NCBI GenBank assembly: GCA_022184915.1
Contig: JAGTJU010000007.1
Coordinates: forward strand, 124,001-188,000
Length of the DNA stretch: 64,000 nucleotides
Origin: Myxococcales bacterium
Lineage (GTDB): Bacteria; Myxococcota_A; Polyangia; Fen-1088
Direction: 5' to 3'
The translations under genes and the position numbers were made by a program. A model generated the notes under the pieces. The model had not been told where the DNA came from and did no database searches. It saw only the letters and a list, made by a program, of their open reading frames with translations. Shown here in pieces: positions 27,846 through 36,195 of this stretch. The stretch's first letter is position 1. Every line of letters starts with the position of its first letter.

Positions 27846-28648
27846 CAGCGTCTTGGTGACCGTGCTGATGACCGTCCCCGAAGAAAGCAAGCGACAGGGC
27901 CAACCAGGGGAAGCACGGCAGCCATCAAAGCGACCGGTGCGACGATGCGGGCGCACGTGCCGATGAGGGCCCAAGGGGTCGAAAGGGCGCTTGCCGGTTG
28001 CCAGAAGGCGAAGGTCGCCAACACGGCCGCCATCATCACCCCGAGGGCACCCGCGCTGCGAAGACGCAGAAGTAAAACGAGGCTCAGGCCGGCCACTGCC
28101 AGCGCAGCCATGGCGATCCAGCTTCCCCCCGGCCCCCCCCACACCGCCCCTTGGGGCTCCTTCGGCCCCAGCGCCCAGACGACGAGTGCCGGCAAAGACG
28201 CCGAAGTCCGCGTGATCGTCTTCCCCAGGCGGCTGACGGCGTGGTCGTCCATGCCATAGCGTTCCCGCCAGGCGGACTGGCCCTCGTAAAGGGCCGCCAC
28301 TTTCGTGCCGCGGAGGGAAAACACCACCACGCCGTGCAGTGCCGTGTAGATGACGAGCGGTGCCACCCATCCCACGTTCACGAGGCTGAAGACACCGACC
28401 ATGAAGCCCGACCAGCCGAGGCCTTGCGCATACCAGCGCCCCCAGAACCATTCGGACCCCACGGCGAAAAACGCAACGAGGTAACACAGGCCCAGGGCAA
28501 GGAAGGCCGCGCGCCAGGAGGGATCCAGCAGCAGACCCAGCAGGGCGTACAGGATCCCGAACACTGCCAACGCGAGCTGCGCCACCGTTCGGCGCGTTCG
28601 CTCGACCCCCACGTCCTTCACCCACGACAGATGCCGATCCCAGCTCAT
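27845..28648 (-). CDS. Polytopic membrane protein of unknown function
   Basis: 267 aa. The ATG at 28648 is chosen because it precedes the first hydrophobic region and an upstream -10 box ends 6 bp before it. About seven hydrophobic segments alternate with short loops (e.g. VFGILYALLGLLL, PLVIYTALHGVVVF, GVMMAAVLATFAFW). A charged loop AWRERYGMDDHAVSRLGKTIT lies mid-protein. No family signature recognised. Convergent with the TolR gene across the terminator. Confidence 0.7.
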   Translation of the reverse strand: MSWDRHLSWVKDVGVERTRRTVAQLALAVFGILYALLGLLLDPSWRAAFLALGLCYLVAFFAVGSEWFWGRWYAQGLGWSGFMVGVFSLVNVGWVAPLVIYTALHGVVVFSLRGTKVAALYEGQSAWRERYGMDDHAVSRLGKTITRTSASLPALVVWALGPKEPQGAVWGGPGGSWIAMAALAVAGLSLVLLLRLRSAGALGVMMAAVLATFAFWQPASALSTPWALIGTCARIVAPVALMAAVLPLVGPVACFLRGRSSARSPRR

Positions 28649-28654
28649 GAGGTG

Positions 28655-28660
28655 ATTATA
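28655..28660 (-). promoter_or_regulatory. Candidate -10 box immediately before a start codon
   Basis: On the minus strand a perfect TATAAT lies 6 bases upstream of the ATG at 28648. Transcription would begin close to or at the start codon, predicting a leaderless mRNA. No convincing -35 is seen at 16-18 bp. Confidence 0.35.
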
Positions 28661-28745
28661 ATCCCAGGCGCGCCAAGGTGCCCGCCACCCTGTCCACCCA
28701 CGCCCGGACGTAAGCGCACCAGGCCGCCTCACGCCACGTACCTTG

Positions 28746-31001
28746 CTATCCTTCCAGGGCCTTCAGCACCACGCGGCGATTCTTGACTCGCCCTGGACCC
28801 ACGTTCGGCACCAAGGGCGCCGAGGCGCCCATGGGCGCGAGCTGAAGGCGGTCGGCCGCGATACCTTGCGCTTGGAGGTAGTCGCCGATGGCGTGGGCTT
28901 GTTGCTCGGTGATGGCTTTGGGATCGGCCCGGCCCGCGGAGACGTCCCAGTGTGTTTCGATCACCAAGGTGCGGATGCGGGGCTGCGTTACCAAAATATC
29001 CACCACCTCGTCGAGCGTCTGATACGAACGGGCCGAGAGCACCACAGGAAGCCCCCCCGCCTGCGCATCGAATGAGAGGGGAAGCCGGACGTTCAGCCCG
29101 TCGGCGGGCGTGTAGGAGGCCGCTGCGACCTCGCGGCGGGGACGCAACGTGAAGTCGACCTCCGTCTCGGTCTCGAGACTCAAACGCTGCTCTTTCGTGA
29201 GAAAGCCCTCGGCCACGGCCCTTGCAACGTAGACTCCCGGTGGCAGCGGCGCTTCGAAGGCCCCCGCGGAATCTGTGGCCACCGCCACGTCGGCGGTGCC
29301 ACTGAAGTGAACACGCGCCGCCAAGCCCTTGCCCGTGGCGTCCACCACACGGCCACGGACCGTCGAGTTCACCGCGGGCTCCAGCGACACTTGCACTTCG
29401 GTGGCCATGCCCGCTTTGACACGGGCGCGCACGCTTTGGGGCAGGAAGCCCTCGGCCGTAACGAGCAGATCCACGACCCCGGGTTCCAGTTCGTGAGATG
29501 TGAAGGAGCCGTCGGGGTCCGAGGCCACCTTGGCGCGCGCCAGACCCTGCACCGCAATCACCGCAAGAGACACCGGCGTGCCCTCGGGACCGACGATGCG
29601 CCCCGTCACCACGCCCGTGTCTACCGGTTCGTCCTCAGTGGGCGCGATCGAGGCCATGGCAGGCGTCTGCGTGACGAGAAAGCCCCCGGAGCCAAGATCG
29701 AAGGCCCGGCCTATCTGTAAAGCAAACGAATAGGGCGCCTGCGGGGGCCCGTAGGGAAAGCCCACGGAGCGGAATCCCAGGTCCACGGCGCCCGTCGCGG
29801 ACCAGGAGGAGGCAAAGGTGGCCCGGGCGCCGAAGCTAACGGCTTGCTGGTCGCGGTTGTCCTGGCACGGACGTCCCAAGCTGGAACACAGCGGCTCCGC
29901 AAAATCCGCGAACGCCTCGTTCGCGCGGCCTGTGACCCACCCGAAGTGGTACTCCGCAAAAGGGGCGATCTGCGCGTTGCGGCCGAGGGGCATTCCGAGC
30001 GTCTCGACAGCCAGGGCGGCCTGCAAACGGCTACGTCCCATTCCGTACGCATAGCTCGCGACCAGCTGCGAAGACTGAGACGCCCCGCTGAAATCTTGGA
30101 GGTTCGTCGAACGGTCCACGTAGTAGCCAAGATTGCCGTGAAACCGCAGGGGCACCCGGCCCTTCGCCGAAACACTCGACCTCGACATGTCCCAGGTGGC
30201 AGCCCCGCCGAGCGTGAGAGACGTAGCGCCGAGGTCGAAGAAAACCCCTTCGGTCGACGAAAAGAACTTGAGGCTCGTGTACGCCGCCACCGACCACCCG
30301 GGCTGCGGAGACCGCGCGAATTTGGCCCCGACGACGAGATCGCCAAACGCGCGAATGACCTCGGGATCGACACGGTCGGGTTCGCTTTCGCACACGCCCC
30401 CCGAGCACAAACGACGATTCTTGTTCGAGCTGCTGAGGAACGCGCCGTAAAGCTCGATGCCCCTCCGAAGGGCGTAGGCACCTGCCAAGGTTCCTGCGAG
30501 GCGGGTGTTTTGGTCGCGGCGGACGATCATGCTGTGCGCGCTCGAAAACTCACCCGTGAACTGCAACCTGAGTCGACCTGCGGGTGCGGTGGAAGCGGAG
30601 AGAACCCTCAGGACGCCCACGGCTCCCGACACCGTGTTGCCCTCGAGGGGCTCGCCCACGGTCGGCAGCGGTGCCGGGTCTCGCCGCAAGGTCCTTGGTG
30701 CGTCCACGTCGCCCCACGCGGAACCTCGATCGGCGGCCTCGGCGTCGGGCGGATCGTTCACCCAGGAAGGCGGCGTCAGAGGAAGATCGTCGTCGTCACC
30801 AGGCACGCGGGGCGGCGGGGGCGCCCGATCGAGCTCGACCGGCGGCGGCTCGAGGGACTGGGCCTGCGCACGGCAGGGCGTTCCGAAACCCAGCCACACT
30901 GCCAAACAGCTCGTGAGTATAGAGCGAGGGCCCCGCCCTCCCCCGCGATCGACGAGCCGAACGAGGAGGCAGGACACAGAGCGACGAGGAGTTCTTGGCA
31001 T
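28746..31001 (-). CDS. OmpA-like outer-membrane protein: barrel, two carboxypeptidase-regulatory-like domains, degenerate OmpA C terminus
   Basis: 751 aa. After an export signal (about 29-48) and a Pro-rich linker comes a long beta-rich region (about 120-440) with repeated aromatic/Gly strands and a Cys pair, predicted as an outer-membrane barrel. Two carboxypeptidase-regulatory-like Ig folds follow (about 455-630; e.g. TGRIVGPEGTPV and RGRVVDATGKGL). The C-terminal OmpA domain (about 640-751) has YLQAQGIAADRL, GPGRVKNRRVVL and THWD in place of the usual GHTD. The conserved Asp and Arg remain, so peptidoglycan binding is possible but atypical. Confidence 0.85.
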   Translation of the reverse strand: MPRTPRRSVSCLLVRLVDRGGGRGPRSILTSCLAVWLGFGTPCRAQAQSLEPPPVELDRAPPPPRVPGDDDDLPLTPPSWVNDPPDAEAADRGSAWGDVDAPRTLRRDPAPLPTVGEPLEGNTVSGAVGVLRVLSASTAPAGRLRLQFTGEFSSAHSMIVRRDQNTRLAGTLAGAYALRRGIELYGAFLSSSNKNRRLCSGGVCESEPDRVDPEVIRAFGDLVVGAKFARSPQPGWSVAAYTSLKFFSSTEGVFFDLGATSLTLGGAATWDMSRSSVSAKGRVPLRFHGNLGYYVDRSTNLQDFSGASQSSQLVASYAYGMGRSRLQAALAVETLGMPLGRNAQIAPFAEYHFGWVTGRANEAFADFAEPLCSSLGRPCQDNRDQQAVSFGARATFASSWSATGAVDLGFRSVGFPYGPPQAPYSFALQIGRAFDLGSGGFLVTQTPAMASIAPTEDEPVDTGVVTGRIVGPEGTPVSLAVIAVQGLARAKVASDPDGSFTSHELEPGVVDLLVTAEGFLPQSVRARVKAGMATEVQVSLEPAVNSTVRGRVVDATGKGLAARVHFSGTADVAVATDSAGAFEAPLPPGVYVARAVAEGFLTKEQRLSLETETEVDFTLRPRREVAAASYTPADGLNVRLPLSFDAQAGGLPVVLSARSYQTLDEVVDILVTQPRIRTLVIETHWDVSAGRADPKAITEQQAHAIGDYLQAQGIAADRLQLAPMGASAPLVPNVGPGRVKNRRVVLKALEG

Positions 31002-31161
31002 GGAGACGCGCGTACGAGCGCGGGTGCCAATCTTGGGTCAGAAGACCCCACGCACGCAACCACTTTTACGACGCTGTGGGGCATCGCCGCGAGAGGCGGC
31101 CCAGCGGCGGTGACCCGAGGCGGGTCGGCTTCGCCCTGGGCTCAGGCCGCGCAGGAGCGTT

Positions 31162-31668
31162 TCACACGGGGGCGTCGAGCTGCTCGAGGAACTGTTTGAG
31201 CAGCCCGTCAATCATGAGGTTGCGGCCCGCGGTGTCGTACTTGCCCCCGCGGTATCCGCCTTGGATCTCCTCAAAACGGGACCGCATCTGTTCGATGAGC
31301 GTGCGGTAGGGCCCGACCTTGCCTGCGATCTCTTTTTGGTTCTTCACCAGGTAGGCGATGGCCGAGGCCACCATGGCCGCTGACAACACGATGCCGACCG
31401 GTCCGGAGAGGAAGTACCGAAGCCCCAAGCGCAAAGCCACCACGCCTGCGGCGCCAAAGGCCGCTTTACGGAACCCCGAGCCGTCCTTGAGAGAGTCCGA
31501 CGCCAAGCCCACGAGCTGGCCCGAAGCCAAAACCAGGGCGATGAAGTTCCCTCTGCGGGCCTTCCAGCCGCGGTCGTAGTACTCACGAACGGCTTGCCGC
31601 AAGAAGGCGCGATAGTCATCGTACATCTCCGCCGGGGTTTCTGATTCGGCGGCGTTCGGCTCGGTCAT
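31162..31668 (-). CDS. Small membrane protein of unknown function
   Basis: 168 aa. The ATG at 31668 is preceded by ggag. An N-terminal acidic/Tyr-rich helix (YDDYRAFLRQAVREYYDRGW) leads to hydrophobic segments (GNFIALVLASGQLVGLA, FGAAGVVALRLGLRYFL, VGIVLSAAMVASAIAYLV), then a charged helical C terminus. I do not recognise the family. It diverges from the metallopeptidase gene at 31791, sharing a 122-bp promoter region. Confidence 0.7.
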   Translation of the reverse strand: MTEPNAAESETPAEMYDDYRAFLRQAVREYYDRGWKARRGNFIALVLASGQLVGLASDSLKDGSGFRKAAFGAAGVVALRLGLRYFLSGPVGIVLSAAMVASAIAYLVKNQKEIAGKVGPYRTLIEQMRSRFEEIQGGYRGGKYDTAGRNLMIDGLLKQFLEQLDAPV

Positions 31669-31790
31669 GGATGCTCCAGAGGTTGGGGGAGGCGGCAGGG
31701 CGCCCGTCGGGGATGCTACCATCCGCATCGCAGGTGCCCAAGCCGCGGCCGGCGGCGGCGTCCCCGATCCCATGACACACTGGCCGGGTG

Positions 31791-34532
31791 ATGACTCGAA
31801 ACGCCCAGGCCGTTGGCGCAGCGCTGGTGCTGATGGCCTGCCTCGACACGGGGGACGCCGCCGCGGAGCCCCCGGGATCCTGGAGACAGGCACAAACACT
31901 GCTGCGGCAGGGGCACTACGAACGCGCGCTCCACACGGCCGATCGCATCGCCCACACGCAAGGGAGCCGCACGCCGACGGGCCGCGCCGCCGTGCTGTTG
32001 GCCGCCCGGGCCGAACAGGCTCTGGGCATGCTCAGCAGCGCCCGGCGGCGCCTCGAAGCCGCCAGCGCCCGTGCGCCTGACAACCTGCCCTTGTTGGCAG
32101 AGCTGTCCCAGGTGGCCATGGCCCTGGGCGACCGGGCCACGGCGCACCTCCTGCTCGAAACCGGGAGCCGCCTGTGGCAGCACAAAGGAACGGATCGCAC
32201 GAACCCCGCGAACCTCGTCGCGATGGGGTCTCTCGCGCAGCGGGGCGCGAATTGGAAATGGGGCAACGAGCTCTTCCGCGAGGCGGTGAGCCGCGCCCCG
32301 CGCGCGCCAGAGCCGAACGTGGCCTGGGGCTCTCTGTTCATCGAAAAGCACGCGGCACAAGAGGCGGCCAGCAGCTTTCACGAGGCCCTGCAGGCGGACC
32401 CACGCCACCCCGATGCGCTCGTGGGCTGGGCACGCACGCAGCTTGAAAAGGGCTACGATCGGGCGGCGGCCGAGACCGCCCTCGCGACAGCCCTGTCTGA
32501 AAACCCGCGCCACGCAGGCGCCCGTGCCCTCCGCGCCGAGATGGCGCTCGACGGAGACGATCTCGCGCAGGTGGAAGCGTTAATTGGCGAGCTGCGTGCG
32601 GTCAACCCCCGGGATCCGAACGCCGCGTGGCTCTCGGCGGCCGTGGCGCGGCTCACGGGCGACGCGCCCCGCTACACCCGCGAGAGGGAGGCGCGCCTCG
32701 ACGTTCACCCCGCCGATGGGGCCTTCTTCGCGCATGTGGCCGAAGCCCTCGTCCGGCAGCGTCGGTATCTGGAAGCCCGGGCCGTGGGGGAGGAATGCCA
32801 GATGCAGGCGCAGCGGGACGCACGCTGTCTCACCAGTCTGGGAACCACGCTGATGCGGCTTGGCGAGGAAGCGCGCGGTCTGGCGCTGTTGCGCGAGGCA
32901 TTTGCCGCCGACCCTTACGAGGCGCGCACCTTCAATCTGCTGCGGCTCTTCGACACCACGATCGCCACGCGCTACACGATCGTGGAAACGCCGCACCTGC
33001 GGTTTCGCGTCGAGCGCGCGCGGAAGGTTGCCCTGGAGCGCATCGTGGCGCCCTTTCTGGAAGACGTGTTCGCGGACTACGCCAAACGCTACGGGTATAC
33101 GCCCGCAGGCAAGGTGACCATCGAACTTTACGGCGATCCCACGGACTTCGCGGTGCGCACCGTGGGGCTTCCGGTGCTCGAGGTCTCGGCCGTCTGCTTC
33201 GGCCCCGTCATCACAGCCATGAGTCCCTCGGCCGGTACGATGAACTGGGGCATCGTTTTGGCGCACGAACTGGCTCACGTCTTTTCCCTGGGCCTGTCTC
33301 GTGAACGCGTGCCTCGATGGCTCACGGAGGGATTGGCAGAGTGGGAGACCACGCGCCTTCATCCGGAATGGCAACGCAGCGACAGCCTGGCCTCCTGGGG
33401 TGCGCTGAGACGCAAGAGCCTCCCTCCCCTCGGCCAGCTCTCCCGGGCGTTTTACGAGGCGGACTCGAACGAGCGCGCCGTGGTGGCTTACCTTCACTCC
33501 GCCTCCGCAGTGACGTTTCTCATCGAGCGCTTCGGCTTTGCGGCGGTGAGGCAAGCTCTCTTGGCATTTGGGGCGGGGGCGTCCGAAACCGAGGTCCTCG
33601 GCGCGCTCTCGCGCATGCCGCTTGCCGAGCTGTCGCGCGCATTTCAACAGCACCTGGACGCCCGGTTCTCGGCCCTCGCGGCGCAGTTTCTACCGGAGTC
33701 CGCCGAACGGGCCCCTCGTGCGCGCGCCGAGGCTCTGCTGGCTTCGGGGCCAAAGGCCGAAGCCGCGCGGCCCGAGGAGCTCGCGCGGGTGGCGCTCACC
33801 TGGCTCGACGCCCACGACGACACGAAGGCGGAACGCCTGCTCGCCCGCGCCCGCCGGAAGGCGGCGAGCGGCGAGGCTGAGCGCGCACGCACCGAAGCTC
33901 TCGTGGACTTCGCAAGCGCCCGACTCGCCGATCGGCAGGGCGCCCCACCGGCCCAGGTGGTCCACGCCCTCGAAGGCCTCGCAAAGCGGGGCTTCGACGG
34001 CTTCGAGCTGCGCCTGGCGTTGGGGTTCGCGAGCCTGCGGGCCAAAAATGCGGCGGAGGCGGTGGCGCATCTCGAGAGGGCCACACGCTTTGCACCCGAC
34101 CAGGTCGAAGCATGGTCGATGCTGGCAGAGGCCTGCGACCTGGCGCACGACCCGCGCGCGGAGCTCGAGGCCCGCATCGCCGCGTTCTTCCTGGATCCCC
34201 AAAGCGGCCGGATGGCCACACGGCTCATCGAAGCGGCCCGCCAACTGGGAGCCCAAGACAAAGTGGCAAGGCTGGCCCCCTGGGTGGTGTTCGTGGTGCC
34301 CGATGATCCGCAAATTCACGCCGCCCAGGGGCGCGCCTTACAGGCTCTCGGGCGCTACCGGGAGGCCACGCTGGCCTACGGGCACGCCCTCGCCTTCGGG
34401 CATCCCGAGCCCGACGAGCTCAAACGAGCCCTGGCTCAGCTTCACCGCAGGCTCGGTGAGCGCAAGCCCCAAAACGAAGCCTCCACCACGGCGCCGTTGC
34501 TTCAAGGACCCGCGCCGTCCCTGCCGCCATGA
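31791..34532 (+). CDS. Exported TPR protein with a clan MA metallopeptidase domain
   Basis: 913 aa. Start ATG 31791, or GTG 31788 one codon earlier. A signal peptide (about 1-25) precedes TPR helices (30-400) such as LLRQGHYERALHTADRIA and EAASSFHEALQADPRH. The peptidase domain has HELAH (His492, Glu493, His496) and Glu513 in LTEGLAEWET, as in the peptidase MA-like family. More helical TPR-like repeats follow to the end. Unlike the protein at 18511 it is not polytopic and should be periplasmic. It could process or assemble envelope proteins. It is followed 40 bp later by the ABC-F gene. Confidence 0.86.
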   Translation: MTRNAQAVGAALVLMACLDTGDAAAEPPGSWRQAQTLLRQGHYERALHTADRIAHTQGSRTPTGRAAVLLAARAEQALGMLSSARRRLEAASARAPDNLPLLAELSQVAMALGDRATAHLLLETGSRLWQHKGTDRTNPANLVAMGSLAQRGANWKWGNELFREAVSRAPRAPEPNVAWGSLFIEKHAAQEAASSFHEALQADPRHPDALVGWARTQLEKGYDRAAAETALATALSENPRHAGARALRAEMALDGDDLAQVEALIGELRAVNPRDPNAAWLSAAVARLTGDAPRYTREREARLDVHPADGAFFAHVAEALVRQRRYLEARAVGEECQMQAQRDARCLTSLGTTLMRLGEEARGLALLREAFAADPYEARTFNLLRLFDTTIATRYTIVETPHLRFRVERARKVALERIVAPFLEDVFADYAKRYGYTPAGKVTIELYGDPTDFAVRTVGLPVLEVSAVCFGPVITAMSPSAGTMNWGIVLAHELAHVFSLGLSRERVPRWLTEGLAEWETTRLHPEWQRSDSLASWGALRRKSLPPLGQLSRAFYEADSNERAVVAYLHSASAVTFLIERFGFAAVRQALLAFGAGASETEVLGALSRMPLAELSRAFQQHLDARFSALAAQFLPESAERAPRARAEALLASGPKAEAARPEELARVALTWLDAHDDTKAERLLARARRKAASGEAERARTEALVDFASARLADRQGAPPAQVVHALEGLAKRGFDGFELRLALGFASLRAKNAAEAVAHLERATRFAPDQVEAWSMLAEACDLAHDPRAELEARIAAFFLDPQSGRMATRLIEAARQLGAQDKVARLAPWVVFVVPDDPQIHAAQGRALQALGRYREATLAYGHALAFGHPEPDELKRALAQLHRRLGERKPQNEASTTAPLLQGPAPSLPP

Positions 34533-34572
34533 GCGGTGGCCAAGGGCACCGGGGCGCGCTACGAACGGCGCC

Positions 34573-36192
34573 GTGATTCGTCTCGACCAAGTCAGCAAAC
34601 AACACGGGAACCAGATCCTCTTCGTCGAGGCCGCTGCCGCCTTGTTCAGGGGAGAAAAGGTGGGGCTCGTGGGACCCAACGGTGCAGGCAAGTCCACCAT
34701 TTTTCGGCTCATCATCAAGGAAGAGAGCCCCGACGAGGGTCAGGTCTCGATCGACAAGGGCATCTCCATCGGTTACTTCAGCCAGGACGTGGGCGAGATG
34801 TCCGGGCGCACCGTCGTGGCAGAGGTCATGGATGGCGCCGGGCCCGTGGCCGCATTGGCCGTGGAGCTCAAGCAGCTCGAGCTCGACCTTGCCGACCCTG
34901 ACAAAGCGGACCACATGGACAAGCTTCTCGAGAGGTTTGGTGAGGTCCAGGCCCGTTTCGACGAGCTCGGCGGCTACGCTCTCGAGGCGCGCGCCCGCGA
35001 GATCCTGGCAGGCCTCGGCTTCGCAGACGAGGTCATGGACGGGGACGTGGGCAAGCTCTCGGGCGGCTGGAAGATGCGTGTGGCGCTGGCGCGCATCCTG
35101 CTCATGCAACCGGACGCCATGCTGCTCGATGAGCCCTCGAACCACTTGGACATCGAATCGCTCATTTGGCTCGAGACGTTTCTCAAGGGCTACGAAGGGG
35201 CGTTGCTGATGACGAGCCACGATCGCGAGTTTTTGAACCGCATCGTGACCCGCATCATCGAGATCGACGGCGGCACGCTCACCTCGTATACGGGCAACTA
35301 CGATTTTTACGAAAAACAGCGCGCGCTCAACGAAGCCCAGGCAGAGGCGGCCTACCAGCGCCAGCAAGCCATGCTGGCCAAGGAGATGCGCTTCATCGAG
35401 CGATTCAAAGCCCAGGCCGCAAAGGCCGCGCAGGTCCAGTCGCGCGTCAAGAAGCTCGACAAGATAGAAAAGGTGGAGCCCCCGAAGCGACGAAAGACGC
35501 TCGACTTCGAGTTTCCCGCCTGTGCCCGATCGGGCGAGGACGTGGTGAAGATCGAACGGGTGGCAAAGGCCTACGGCAGCAAGATCATCTACGACCGTCT
35601 CGACCTGTTCGTGAAGCGCAAGGAGCGATGGGCGATCATGGGCGTCAACGGCGCCGGAAAGTCCACGCTGCTCAAGCTGGTTGCAGGACAAACGCTTCCA
35701 GACGCGGGCACCGTCACGGTCGGGGCCAGCGTACAGATGGGCTACTTCGCCCAGCACGCGATGGAGGTCCTCGAAGGGGACAAGACGGTGTTCGAGCAGC
35801 TCGAGGCCGCGTTCCCCCTTGCCAACATTGGCTCGCTGCGCTCCCTGGCCGGGTGCTTTGGGTTCTCGGGCGACGACGTGGACAAACCCTGTCGCATCCT
35901 TTCGGGCGGTGAAAAAGCGCGGCTGGTCCTGGCCCGCCTGCTCTACGCGCGACCCAACTTTCTGGTCTTCGACGAGCCTACCAACCACCTGGACATGTCC
36001 ACCAAGGACATGATGCTGCGGGCCCTTGGCGACTACGAGGGCACGATGTTGTTCGTGTCTCACGACCGGCAATTTTTGGCCGCGCTCTCGAACCGGGTGC
36101 TGGAGCTCACACCCGAAGGCCCCGTACCCTATGGCGGAGGATACCTGGAGTACGTGGCACGCAGCGGCCACGAGGCGCCCGGGCTGCGTTGA
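34573..36192 (+). CDS. ABC-F family ATPase (ribosome-associated type)
   Basis: 539 aa with two ABC domains and no membrane segment. The start is GTG 34573 (reads MIRLDQVSKQHG), since earlier in-frame codons lie inside the preceding gene. Domain 1 has Walker A GPNGAGKST, signature LSGGWKMR and LLDEPSNHLD. The charged interdomain linker (about 245-330) is rich in Gln, Lys and Arg and is the part that would enter the ribosomal E/P site. Domain 2 has GVNGAGKST, LSGGEKAR and FDEPTNHLD. Proteins of this class adjust translation. An antibiotic-resistance role cannot be judged from sequence. Confidence 0.95.
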   Translation: MIRLDQVSKQHGNQILFVEAAAALFRGEKVGLVGPNGAGKSTIFRLIIKEESPDEGQVSIDKGISIGYFSQDVGEMSGRTVVAEVMDGAGPVAALAVELKQLELDLADPDKADHMDKLLERFGEVQARFDELGGYALEARAREILAGLGFADEVMDGDVGKLSGGWKMRVALARILLMQPDAMLLDEPSNHLDIESLIWLETFLKGYEGALLMTSHDREFLNRIVTRIIEIDGGTLTSYTGNYDFYEKQRALNEAQAEAAYQRQQAMLAKEMRFIERFKAQAAKAAQVQSRVKKLDKIEKVEPPKRRKTLDFEFPACARSGEDVVKIERVAKAYGSKIIYDRLDLFVKRKERWAIMGVNGAGKSTLLKLVAGQTLPDAGTVTVGASVQMGYFAQHAMEVLEGDKTVFEQLEAAFPLANIGSLRSLAGCFGFSGDDVDKPCRILSGGEKARLVLARLLYARPNFLVFDEPTNHLDMSTKDMMLRALGDYEGTMLFVSHDRQFLAALSNRVLELTPEGPVPYGGGYLEYVARSGHEAPGLR

Positions 36193-36195
36193 CGC

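Noticed and set aside
33568-34572. Upstream in-frame extension of the ABC-F gene
   Set aside because: Out of frame with the metallopeptidase gene it overlaps, and Arg/Pro/Ser-rich. The ABC domain begins at GTG 34573.
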